From Thermosaccharophagus gerlachensis (GTDB taxonomy: Bacteria > Armatimonadota > Fervidibacteria > Fervidibacterales > Thermosaccharophagaceae), in assembly GCA_041538025.1 (NCBI GenBank), contig JBGOEV010000011.1:1-59670 (forward strand): a DNA stretch of 59,670 nt, written 5' to 3'. Shown one piece after another: positions 15,674 to 24,062 of the stretch (position 1 is its first letter; each line of letters opens with the position of its first letter). The position numbers were made by a program, and so were the translations under genes. Under the pieces are notes generated by a model. It did not search any database and was not told the origin of the DNA. It was given only the letters and a program-made list of their open reading frames with translations.

Positions 15674-17410
15674 TCAAACAACAGCTCCAAAGCTTACATC
15701 CCTCTCACGGCGTGATATTGGGCGCACCTCAACAACATTCTCAGGTTCATAATCAATCAACTTGAGCCAGTCCTCAAGGTTGTCGCTCTTCGGGAATATC
15801 TCGTTCTCACGATACTCATACACGACAGCATTATACAGGTCATCAAGGTTTATCCCTTCCTTCTCATCCCCTTTCTCAATCGCTCGTCTCAGCGCAAAGT
15901 CTTTCGCTCGTTCAACGATAGACATAAGCAATGCACCACTTACAAGATCACCCCAATATAGCGTGTGTCTCCTACCATTGCGCAGGTAGATATCAACAAA
16001 TGCTGTCTCGCTATTCTTTCGGAAGATGAAATCAACTGTGCGCTCTATAAGGAACTCCCTTGCAGCCTCATGGCTACCGTGTTCCAAAATGAGGCTTTCA
16101 TGCAATGGCGTTGATTCGTTGATGTATATTGCCAGTATGTCCTTTGATGCTTGTTTGTCTGGGCGAGCTATTTTCAACTTCCTATCTATTCTCCCGGGGC
16201 GCAGTATGGCTGGATCAATGTAATCTGGGCGGTTTGATGTAAGCATTACAACAACATTCTCCGTATCAACAAGCCCATCCATCTCAGCTGCGAATTGTGG
16301 GACGACAGTGTTTGCTATATCAAGCCACTTGCCTGAACTCCTTGTCCTCAGTATGGCGTCAGCTTCATCAACGAAGATGAAGACGAGGTATCCTTCTTTC
16401 GCCCTCTGACGCGCTGTTGCGAATATCTCCCTTACTGCCCTTTCAGTTTCTCCAAGCCACATGTTAAGTATTTGTGGACCGTTTATGAGCATGAAGTATT
16501 CACGCACATCACCATTGACCTTCTCCCTATAGGCTTTTGTGATATTGTATGCAGTTGCTTTCCCTATGAGCGTTTTACCGCACCCCGGTGGTCCGTAGAG
16601 CAATATGCCTTTCACCCGTTGCTTACCAAACTTGCGATATAGCTCAGGATATAACAGCGGGAACTCAATCAATTCCCTTATCACCCTTATTGCTTCTTCT
16701 TGCCCACCAACTTTGCTCCAAGGTATCTCAGGGATCTGCTCAAGGAAGTAATCCCTCACTTGCTTCCTCTCAAACAGCTCAACTGCAACCCTCAAAGTCG
16801 GCTCAAGGCGCACCTCATCCCCTACCCTCACTTCGCGCTCCATCAAGTCGCTTGAGCGCTTAACTATCCTCCCAGATAGACCGTGCCCATCAAGTGAAAC
16901 ACGAAGCCTCCCGTCGGGTAGTATCTCAGTCACTTTCGCCATAGGTCCATCTGTGGGATAACCGAGGTCTCCGATGACTGCAAATGCATCATTGATTTTG
17001 ACCCTTGTGCCAACCTTGAGCGATGTTGCATCAAGGTTTGGGTCAATGTTGGCATAGTATTCGGCATCACCAACAGCTATATGTGCTATCCCATCTTCGG
17101 GCATGCCAAGGAAGGTGCCGATGCGGTTCGCTGGCGATGTCAGCTTCTCATAAACCTCTTGGAATTGAGCTATAACTTGTCTTGCCTCCTCAAGTTGTTT
17201 TTCATCCACCTCAAGTTGATGCCGTAAAAGAAGGAGCAAATTATACCGCTTATCGTTCTCTGGTGTGCGCATTATAATTTCGTCAAGTAATGCTGTTGCT
17301 TTAAAGTGTGTCTCAAAGCTAAAGCTACCCCTACTAAACGGTGATGCTGATCCCTTCTCCTTCCCATCGCCCATGTGACCATGATTGCGGCGCTTCTTTT
17401 CATCTGGCAT
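15674..17410 (-). CDS. mpa: proteasome-activating AAA+ ATPase (Mpa/ARC)
   Basis: A 578-residue hexameric unfoldase that feeds tagged proteins into the 20S core. Residues about 57-95 are a Leu/Glu-rich coiled coil, the Pup-binding segment in Mpa/ARC. Residues about 100-235 form the tandem OB region (for example GDAEYYANIDP and LKVGTRVKINDAFAVIGDLG). Residues about 240-470 are the AAA domain with Walker A GPPGCGKT at 273-280 and Walker B FIFVDEADAI. The C-terminus is SFGAVV, without the penultimate Tyr of the GQYL/HbYX motif used by Mpa to dock on the core. ATG 17410 follows AGGGGTGA. It is first gene of the UBact operon. Confidence 0.92.
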   Translation of the reverse strand: MPDEKKRRNHGHMGDGKEKGSASPFSRGSFSFETHFKATALLDEIIMRTPENDKRYNLLLLLRHQLEVDEKQLEEARQVIAQFQEVYEKLTSPANRIGTFLGMPEDGIAHIAVGDAEYYANIDPNLDATSLKVGTRVKINDAFAVIGDLGYPTDGPMAKVTEILPDGRLRVSLDGHGLSGRIVKRSSDLMEREVRVGDEVRLEPTLRVAVELFERKQVRDYFLEQIPEIPWSKVGGQEEAIRVIRELIEFPLLYPELYRKFGKQRVKGILLYGPPGCGKTLIGKATAYNITKAYREKVNGDVREYFMLINGPQILNMWLGETERAVREIFATARQRAKEGYLVFIFVDEADAILRTRSSGKWLDIANTVVPQFAAEMDGLVDTENVVVMLTSNRPDYIDPAILRPGRIDRKLKIARPDKQASKDILAIYINESTPLHESLILEHGSHEAAREFLIERTVDFIFRKNSETAFVDIYLRNGRRHTLYWGDLVSGALLMSIVERAKDFALRRAIEKGDEKEGINLDDLYNAVVYEYRENEIFPKSDNLEDWLKLIDYEPENVVEVRPISRRERDVSFGAVV

Positions 17411-17631
17411 ATTTGATTCACCCCTAAAGCATGAGGGCTTACAATGCCATATTCAAAGGCTAACGCACATAACGCTCCATCGGAAAATCATGAGAGAGCG
17501 TTTCTTGCATTCGCAGATGCTTGCTCTCAGGATTTGAGTCCTTCCACCTCAGCGCCGATGAGGGAAATTAAAGGTGCGAAGCTGAAGACTATCAGCATCA
17601 GCATGTATGATAACGCGTGCGGAAACATTCG

Positions 17632-18285
17632 TCAATAAAGCAGCATCTGCAGGATGCTTCTTACAGCAATGAAAAGAAATGCGCAACCAAAGCAGACGAT
17701 GAACACACCGCAAGTTTTGATGAGCACATTGTATGCGTTCCCGCTGAGCAGTTTCACACCGCTACGAACTGCTACGCTGACCAAGAACAGCCATATCACA
17801 TCCCCAAGTATGTGCCCCGCATAAAATGCCCACACACCGAGCCATCCAAAATTAAGAGCTGTAACAACCATACTTGCTCCGACAGTTACCCACCACACAA
17901 ACCAATAAGGATTTGAGATACTGCTTGCAACGCCAGCCAAGAGTGAGCCGATATTCGCTTTCACATTGACTTCGCCATCAGCGAGCTTTATCTCTTTGAT
18001 TGATGACCTGAGCATACTTGCACCCATAAAAACCAATGCTAACCCTCCAACGAAACCGATGACCGCTTTGAGGGCTTGCAACTCCGTTAAGCGTAGCCCA
18101 AATGAAAGCGCGATTGTCATGGGTAGCTCAAGCACTGAATGACCGATAGCAACAAGCAAACCTGCTGACACACCAAACCTAACTGCACGCTCAATCGCAG
18201 TAATAGTTAGTGGTCCTGGCATGATGGCTCCTGAGAAGGCAACAACAAAAGAAGCCACAAAAAGACTCGCTATCTTAACCCACAC
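17632..18285 (-). CDS. LysE/RhtB-family amino-acid exporter
   Basis: A 217-residue membrane protein with about six hydrophobic segments. FSGAIMPGPLTITAIERAVRFG near residues 18-40 is the LysE/RhtB signature (PGP followed by a helix and a GxxxG-like loop), and GHSVLELPM matches the second conserved region. It exports amino acids or similar solutes; the substrate is not readable. GTG at 18285 follows GATGAGG. It is the last gene of a minus-strand run starting at moaA and lies 221 nt before mpa. Confidence 0.82.
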   Translation of the reverse strand: MWVKIASLFVASFVVAFSGAIMPGPLTITAIERAVRFGVSAGLLVAIGHSVLELPMTIALSFGLRLTELQALKAVIGFVGGLALVFMGASMLRSSIKEIKLADGEVNVKANIGSLLAGVASSISNPYWFVWWVTVGASMVVTALNFGWLGVWAFYAGHILGDVIWLFLVSVAVRSGVKLLSGNAYNVLIKTCGVFIVCFGCAFLFIAVRSILQMLLY

Positions 18286-18302
18286 CTAACCTCATCTTCC
18301 TT

Positions 18303-18539
18303 TCACTGTCCCACGCCTTTCCCGCACTTCGGGCAGTAACGCCACGATGGATCAAGCTCAGTCCCACAGCTCTCACAACTCTTCTTGAGCTGTGTGCCAC
18401 AATGTGGGCAGACATTGAAATCGCTCCTAACCATCCTACCACAACTTGGACAGCTGTGTAAGATGGAGAAACCAAAGCTTTCGCAAATCCATCCATGTGG
18501 AATATGGAAACAGAAGCACCACCCATGCCTGTGACACAT
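18303..18539 (-). CDS. small double zinc-ribbon protein
   Basis: 78 residues with CPSCG, CPHCG, CESCG and CPKCG, four knuckles forming two zinc ribbons (DZANK-like), in the C-terminal two thirds. The N-terminal 25 residues add more Cys and His (MCHRHGWCFCFHIPHGWIC), an unusual extension that may bind a further metal. AAGGGGTGAGAAGG precedes ATG 18539, supporting this start. Function is unknown; such proteins often act as adaptors. It sits 7 nt downstream of the PH-like gene and just before the LysE gene. Confidence 0.75.
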   Translation of the reverse strand: MCHRHGWCFCFHIPHGWICESFGFSILHSCPSCGRMVRSDFNVCPHCGTQLKKSCESCGTELDPSWRYCPKCGKGVGQ

Positions 18540-18546
18540 TTCCTTC

Positions 18547-19041
18547 TCACCCCTTCAAATGCTTCATTTCATTTTTGCGCTCGGTATACATTTTCACGAC
18601 CTTGAGCACTTCTTTCTCGTTGCCATCAAACCGAAGATATAATGTGCGGAATGCTCCAATTGGTGACGGTCTCTCACATGGGGAGAGGACTATGCCATCC
18701 CCTTCAATATAATATGCCTTAACCTCTTCCCACGCCATGGTTCTTTGACCGAACAGTGTGATGACTTTCGCGCCTTCTTCGTCCAACCGATAAACAACGG
18801 GAAAAAGAAAATCAGAAAGCATGCAGAGAAGCACAACCCCACCGATACACCCTATAAGCAGTGAGTTAAGAAGTGCACTGCCGATGTAAACTGTCAGAGC
18901 TATAGCAACTATTGAGATAGCTGTCCCGATTGGTCTTTTAAGAGCTAAATGAACACGCCATTGGAGTAGTAACCGCACATCGTTGCTGCTTTGTTTTTGT
19001 TGCTTCTTTTGCTTGCTTGATCTATCGCTGGTGTTTCCCAT
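18547..19041 (-). CDS. two-helix membrane protein with PH-like domain
   Basis: 164 residues: a basic Ser/Gln/Lys-rich cytoplasmic tail, two adjacent transmembrane helices (about 36-52 and 57-75, separated by a short GS-containing turn) and a C-terminal beta-rich domain (YRLDEEGAKVITLFGQRTMA, then LSPCERP and LYLRFDG). This layout matches small bacterial membrane proteins with bacterial PH-like domains (YdbS/DUF304-like). Function is unknown. It begins 6 nt after the moaA stop, so the two are probably co-transcribed. Confidence 0.6.
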   Translation of the reverse strand: MGNTSDRSSKQKKQQKQSSNDVRLLLQWRVHLALKRPIGTAISIVAIALTVYIGSALLNSLLIGCIGGVVLLCMLSDFLFPVVYRLDEEGAKVITLFGQRTMAWEEVKAYYIEGDGIVLSPCERPSPIGAFRTLYLRFDGNEKEVLKVVKMYTERKNEMKHLKG

Positions 19042-19047
19042 CTTCCT

Positions 19048-20043
19048 TCAACCACCGATCACATTCATCGGGGTGCTTGTAGTTGAGCGGTTAAGATTCA
19101 TCCCCTTAGCACTGGCGAAGTTGTGTCCAGCTGGCTTGAGCATCACAGCCGTGCGGAAAGCTTCTTCAACCGCCTTATCACCTTCTCCCAATGCCTTCTT
19201 AACATCCACACCAAGATCGTAAGCCAAGCACGGTCGCAACATGCCATCAGATGTTATTCTCAACCTGTTACAGGAACTACAAAACGGTTTACTTACAGGC
19301 GCGATGAAACCAATCATCCCAACAGCTCCATCTATCCGCCAGTAGCATGCAGGACCATCGCCCAACGGTTTCTCACTGCACTCAACGGGTTCCATTTTGA
19401 ACTTTGATTGTAGCCTGCTCAGCACCTCATCCATTCCAACGAACTCCCTTTCAAACTCCTCCACTTTACATCCAATGGGTTGGTATTCAAGGAAACGCAC
19501 ATGTATCGGTCTTTCAATGCTTAGTGCTGCTATGTGTTCAACCTCGTCCAAGTTGAGGCTACGCAATACAACACAATTTAGCTTCACACATTCAAACCCA
19601 ACATAAAGCGCGACTTCAATACCTTCAAGTATGCTTTCAGGCTCTGTCCCAGAGATAACTCTAAGTTTATCTGCGCTAAGCGAATCAAGGCTTATGTTGA
19701 TTCCATTAAGCCCAGCAGTTTTGAGCGCCTCTGCATAATGTCGTAGGAGAAGACCATTTGTTGTCATCATGATCTTGCTTATACCCTCAAGTCGTGAAAG
19801 CCTTCTAACAAGCTCAACTATGTTGGGATGCAACAGCGGTTCGCCACCTGTTATCCTGATGCTCCTTATACCGAGCCTAACGGCACATCTTGCCACACGC
19901 TCAACTTCTTCCAAACCAAGCTGTGATACAATCCTATGTCTTCGTTGCTTGGCGCAATAAACACAATGTAGGTTGCATGCGCTTGTAACAGATATGCGCA
20001 AATATGATATGCCTCTCCCATAAGGGTCAATGAGCTCTTTCAC
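19048..20043 (-). CDS. moaA: GTP 3',8-cyclase (molybdenum cofactor synthesis)
   Basis: This is a radical SAM enzyme that, with MoaC, converts GTP to cyclic pyranopterin monophosphate. Cys23, Cys27 and Cys30 (CNLHCVYC) bind the SAM cluster, and CSSCNRLRITSDGMLRPCL near residue 260 gives the second 4Fe-4S cluster. The protein ends in Gly-Gly (NVIGG), the conserved C-terminal tail required for catalysis in MoaA. RITGGEPLL is the SAM-binding GGE motif. 331 residues, full length. GTG at 20043 follows AGGTGAG. It is orphaned from moaC and other moa genes in this window. A candidate promoter lies 45 nt upstream. Confidence 0.93.
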   Translation of the reverse strand: MKELIDPYGRGISYLRISVTSACNLHCVYCAKQRRHRIVSQLGLEEVERVARCAVRLGIRSIRITGGEPLLHPNIVELVRRLSRLEGISKIMMTTNGLLLRHYAEALKTAGLNGINISLDSLSADKLRVISGTEPESILEGIEVALYVGFECVKLNCVVLRSLNLDEVEHIAALSIERPIHVRFLEYQPIGCKVEEFEREFVGMDEVLSRLQSKFKMEPVECSEKPLGDGPACYWRIDGAVGMIGFIAPVSKPFCSSCNRLRITSDGMLRPCLAYDLGVDVKKALGEGDKAVEEAFRTAVMLKPAGHNFASAKGMNLNRSTTSTPMNVIGG

Positions 20044-20087
20044 TAAGGCTCACCTGTGACAAAGGAAGCTTTTTGTAGCCAAGCAAA

Positions 20088-20114
20088 ATTATAGATCGCC
20101 TCATGAGAATTCAA
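20088..20114 (-). promoter_or_regulatory. candidate promoter for moaA operon
   Basis: On the minus strand TTGAAT and TATAAT (20093-20088) are separated by 15 nt, a short but usable spacing. The predicted transcript start is about 20081, giving a 38-nt leader to the GTG at 20043. Confidence 0.4.
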
Positions 20115-20194
20115 TCCCGCATGCTTTCAAACATGTCCATTCAAAAGCTGGCATAATAAGAATGCCGCGCAAACCGTTAAGTGGAGTGGCTGTG

Positions 20195-20494
20195 ATGATA
20201 AGTGTTGTTTCGTATCTTTTGAAGATTGTTTCCCTGTGTGTTTCCCTTTTCTCTGACAGGCGTGTGCCTGCTTTCCCGAAGCTGATACTTTTGTTTGCGC
20301 TTCTCTGCATAGCAGCGTATATTGTTATACCGATTGATGTGCTTCCTGAGGTTTTTATCCCATGGATAGGTTTGCTTGACGACATCACCATCGCATCTTT
20401 GATTGGTCTTTGCGCCATCGGTCTCTTTCTAAGATTATGCCCAAAGGATGTTCTCAAAGAGTATGCCATTCAACTCGGCATAGATGAACAATGA
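20195..20494 (+). CDS. DUF1232 small membrane protein
   Basis: About 99 residues. The segment LLCIAAYIVIPIDVLPEVFI followed by PWIGLLDDI is the DUF1232 (YkvA-like) signature: a hydrophobic helix, a Pro-Ile/Leu-Asp-x-x-Pro turn, then G-hydrophobic-LDD. Function is unknown. I prefer ATG 20195 because GGAGTGG precedes it; an ATG at 20162 is in frame without a ribosome site. It is 38 nt before the UPF0182 gene. Confidence 0.8.
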   Translation: MISVVSYLLKIVSLCVSLFSDRRVPAFPKLILLFALLCIAAYIVIPIDVLPEVFIPWIGLLDDITIASLIGLCAIGLFLRLCPKDVLKEYAIQLGIDEQ

Positions 20495-20532
20495 ATGTCT
20501 TCGGCACACACTCAGCTTGGAGGGCATGCTAA

Positions 20533-23331
20533 ATGTTGAGGTTGCGCATATATGTCTTGCTCGCCTTAATAGTTCTTCTTGCACTTTCAGCAAAGCATAT
20601 CGCCTACTTTTACACGGAATATTTGTGGTTTAAGAGCATCGGATATAGTTCTGTTTTCCTCACCCGCCTTCTATCACAGTTTGCTGTAGGCTTTGCGGTT
20701 TGGTTGCTGTTCATCCTCATCGTAGGCTCAAATGTGTTCATTGCTTACAAACTCGCGGGCATCTACAGATTAAGGCAATGGCTGAGGCAAACCTTTCATA
20801 CGGTTGCTGTGAACTGGTTTGAAAGAGTAATGGCTCTCATCCTCTTCCTTGCGATTTGTTTTATTGGCTTCTCAGTTGCTCTTGCAGGTGCAAGGCACTG
20901 GGAAACCGTATTGAAGTTCGTCTATGCTGTCCCTTTCAACCTTAAGGACCCGATATTGCATCACGATGTTTCCGTATACATATTCAAGCTGCCCTTTTAC
21001 AACCTGCTTTACAAGTTCATTCTTTTAGCGCTCATCGTGGCGCTTGCATCAACGGTTCTAATGTATCTTGCTTCAACTGCAGTTGATATAATGGCTCATC
21101 GCAGATACATAGCCCCGTATGTGAGAGGACACATAAGCTGTCTACTATCAGCCCTCCTCTTGGCGAAAGCCTTCGGCTACAGGTTGGATATGTTCAAATT
21201 GCTTTTTGACTATGGCGCTGCTGGTGTAATGCGCACCGCTGTATGGGGAGCAAGTTACACTGATGTTTACGTTCGGCTACCCGTGCTTTATATGATGATG
21301 CTACTCGCAATTGTTGGTGCGATACTTCTTTTGCTGAACGCGTATTGGAGGGCGCTTAGGGTTATCGTTTTCACTGCTGTGCTTCTCTTTGGTGCCTCCT
21401 TCATAGCTGGAGTAGTGCTTCCTGGATTAGTTCAAAACTTCATCGTTAAGCCAAACGAGCTCCTGATAGAGCGCAAATTCATATCGCACAACATTGAGTT
21501 TACGCTGAAGGCATACGGGCTTGATAATGTCATCACAAAGGAATACCCAGTAAAGGAGGGAATTGGAAGGGAGCTTATAGAGGCTAACTGGGATACGCTT
21601 AGCAATGTGCGCCTTTGGGATTACAGACCGCTTAAGCAGGCTTATGACCAGCTCCAAGAAATAAGGTTCTACTACGACTTTAACGATGTTGATGTAGACC
21701 GATACCGCATTAATGGGAAATACCAACAGGTAACCATAGCAGCAAGGGAACTCAACTACAACTTACTACCACCTGGAGCAAAGCGATGGGTAAGCATGAA
21801 GCTTCAATACACACACGGATACGGTGTATGCATGAGTCCGGTCAGCTATGCAGAGCATAATGGCTTACCTAAGTTCTACATCAAAGACATACCACCGCGC
21901 TGGGCAGGTGAAGGAGACGACCCAAAGGAACTTGAGATAAAGCGTCCCGAAATCTACTTTGGCGAACTTGAGCTACCCTATGTCATCGTCAGAACAAAGC
22001 AACCAGAGTTTGATTATCCGAAGGGCGCAGAAGGTTTTGAGACATGCAAATATGCTGGTAAAGGTGGCGTTAATGTTGGCTCGCTTCTAAGACGACTTAT
22101 GTTCGCACTGAGGTTCAACGACATCAACATCCTCCTGTCACGCTCACTTACAAAAGAGAGCGTGATACTATACTACAGGCAAATAGGCGAGAGGGTGAAA
22201 AGGATAGCCCCGTTCTTGCTCTACGATTCAGACCCTTATATCGTCATCGCTTATGGCAGGTTGTTTTGGATCATTGACGCATACACGCATAGTCCCCTTT
22301 TCCCATACTCTGAGCCAATTGAATACAAGGGTAACTATCTCAACTACATTCGCAACTCCGTGAAGGTCGTCGTTGATGCATACAATGGCGATGTCCGCTT
22401 TTACATCGTTGATCCAAAGGACCCACTGATACGCGTCTACTCAGCCATCTTCCCGAGACTCTTCAAGCAACTTAGTGACATGCCAAGCAAGTTCAGGGAA
22501 CACATACGCTATCCAGTTGACTTGTTCTGGGTGCAGGCTAACATATACTGCAAATATCACATGACAATGCCAGAGCAGTTCTACAACAGGGAAGATGAAT
22601 GGGAGATCGCATATGAGCTTTTCGGTGCTTCCACCCAGCAAGGTATGACGATGAAGAAGCAAAGGGTTGAACCTTATTATGTTATGATTCGCCTCCCGGG
22701 GGAGGACGAGCTTAAGTTTATGCTCATGTTGCCCTTCACACCTGTAAAGAAAGACAACATGATTGCTTGGATGGCTGCCCACTGTGATATGCCACTATAC
22801 GGCACCATCGTTGTATTTCGCTTCCCAAGAGCTCAACTCATTCAAGGTCCAATGCAGATCGAAGCCCGTATAGACCAAGACCCGCAAATAAGCCCCTACC
22901 TTTCACTGTGGCAACAGCGTGGTTCAGATGTGATAAGAGGAAACCTACTCGTCATACCAATGGACCACGCTCTCATCTACATTGAACCCCTATACCTCCG
23001 TGCCGAACAGTCTGAGATACCACAGCTTGCAAGGGTCATAATAGCATCGCAAGAGAAAGTGGCGATGGGAGAAAACTTAACTGATGCTATTGAGAAACTC
23101 ATTGGGACGAAAGGCTCAAGGGAAACAACGGTAGCTTTTTCAAAAGCACAAACTGTTGAGCCACTTCGCCCAAAACCAGATGCTGCGGAGCTCGTGAAAA
23201 AGCTCTCAGACGAGTTTGAAGCGCTCTCAAGGAGCGTGAAAGAAGGTAAATGGGCTGAGTTTGGTCAAAGGCTTGAGAACATGGGTAACCTCATAAGGCA
23301 ACTTAAGGAAAGCATGGAGATAAAAGAATGA
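20533..23331 (+). CDS. UPF0182 family membrane protein
   Basis: A 932-residue protein. Residues about 1-310 contain seven hydrophobic segments, starting LRIYVLLALIVLLALSAKHI and including YTEYLWFKSIGYSSVF, the N-terminal signature of UPF0182 (COG1615). The long C-terminal part (about 310-850) is hydrophilic and probably extracytoplasmic, with family motifs such as NTRxxxWDYRPL-like SNVRLWDYRPL and YTHGYGVCMSPV. The last 60 residues are Glu/Lys-rich and helical. The family is common in Actinobacteria, Firmicutes and Cyanobacteria; function is unknown. Confidence 0.9.
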   Translation: MLRLRIYVLLALIVLLALSAKHIAYFYTEYLWFKSIGYSSVFLTRLLSQFAVGFAVWLLFILIVGSNVFIAYKLAGIYRLRQWLRQTFHTVAVNWFERVMALILFLAICFIGFSVALAGARHWETVLKFVYAVPFNLKDPILHHDVSVYIFKLPFYNLLYKFILLALIVALASTVLMYLASTAVDIMAHRRYIAPYVRGHISCLLSALLLAKAFGYRLDMFKLLFDYGAAGVMRTAVWGASYTDVYVRLPVLYMMMLLAIVGAILLLLNAYWRALRVIVFTAVLLFGASFIAGVVLPGLVQNFIVKPNELLIERKFISHNIEFTLKAYGLDNVITKEYPVKEGIGRELIEANWDTLSNVRLWDYRPLKQAYDQLQEIRFYYDFNDVDVDRYRINGKYQQVTIAARELNYNLLPPGAKRWVSMKLQYTHGYGVCMSPVSYAEHNGLPKFYIKDIPPRWAGEGDDPKELEIKRPEIYFGELELPYVIVRTKQPEFDYPKGAEGFETCKYAGKGGVNVGSLLRRLMFALRFNDINILLSRSLTKESVILYYRQIGERVKRIAPFLLYDSDPYIVIAYGRLFWIIDAYTHSPLFPYSEPIEYKGNYLNYIRNSVKVVVDAYNGDVRFYIVDPKDPLIRVYSAIFPRLFKQLSDMPSKFREHIRYPVDLFWVQANIYCKYHMTMPEQFYNREDEWEIAYELFGASTQQGMTMKKQRVEPYYVMIRLPGEDELKFMLMLPFTPVKKDNMIAWMAAHCDMPLYGTIVVFRFPRAQLIQGPMQIEARIDQDPQISPYLSLWQQRGSDVIRGNLLVIPMDHALIYIEPLYLRAEQSEIPQLARVIIASQEKVAMGENLTDAIEKLIGTKGSRETTVAFSKAQTVEPLRPKPDAAELVKKLSDEFEALSRSVKEGKWAEFGQRLENMGNLIRQLKESMEIKE

Positions 23332-23394
23332 ACTGACAAATGTAGGCGAGCAAGAAGATGTGTAACAGGTGATGTGAAAGGGAAGGAGTCGCAG

Positions 23395-24030
23395 ATGCTT
23401 GAAGTTACAATCGTTAACTATGGCGTGGGCAACCTGATGAGTGTCCTAAAAGCTTTTGAGTTTATCGGTTGTAAAGCCTCACTCGCTGATGAGCCAGAAG
23501 CGATAGCAAAAGCAAACTGCCTTGTGCTACCTGGTGTTGGTGCGTTTGGTGCTGGGATGAGAAAACTGAAAGAGAAGCGCTTGGTTGAAGCAATCAAGGA
23601 AGCCATTGCGAGAGGGACGCCGACGCTTGGAATATGCCTCGGTATGCAACTTATGATGAGCTATGGTGAGGAAGGTGGAGTGAAAGAAGGATTAAATGTA
23701 GTTCCAGGATGCGTCATACCTTTGCCAAAGTTACCATCACTTAAAGTCCCACACATAGGTTGGAATAGCATCAACATAAGGAAACAAGAACCACTCTTTT
23801 ACGGTCTATCGGGAAACCCAAAGGTTTATTTTGTGCACTCTTTCCACGTCGTCCCTGACGACGATTCTGTTGTCGTAGCTACAACATGGTATGGAATTGA
23901 ATTCGTCTCAGCCATACACAGCGGAAATGTTTGTGGAACACAGTTTCACCCAGAAAAGAGCGGGCGAGTTGGATTGAGGATAATCTGCAACTTCGTTGAG
24001 TTCGCAAAGGGTAAGAAGAGATTGCATTAA
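23395..24030 (+). CDS. hisH: imidazole glycerol phosphate synthase, glutaminase subunit
   Basis: A class I glutamine amidotransferase that supplies ammonia to HisF in histidine synthesis. YGVGNLMSV and LPGVGAFGAGM are HisH motifs. The nucleophile Cys is in GICLGMQL and the His-Glu pair in GTQFHPEKSG. 211 residues from ATG 23395, which has GGAAGGAG at 23381-23388; a GTG at 23374 is a weaker alternative. No other his genes are in the window, so the pathway is dispersed. Confidence 0.93.
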   Translation: MLEVTIVNYGVGNLMSVLKAFEFIGCKASLADEPEAIAKANCLVLPGVGAFGAGMRKLKEKRLVEAIKEAIARGTPTLGICLGMQLMMSYGEEGGVKEGLNVVPGCVIPLPKLPSLKVPHIGWNSINIRKQEPLFYGLSGNPKVYFVHSFHVVPDDDSVVVATTWYGIEFVSAIHSGNVCGTQFHPEKSGRVGLRIICNFVEFAKGKKRLH

Positions 24031-24062
24031 CGCTGTCCCGAAAACAACTCGTTTGGAATTGA

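Noticed and set aside
17444..17638. A 64-residue open frame between mpa and the LysE gene
   Set aside because: It has no ribosome site or recognisable sequence and lies in what is probably the mpa promoter region.
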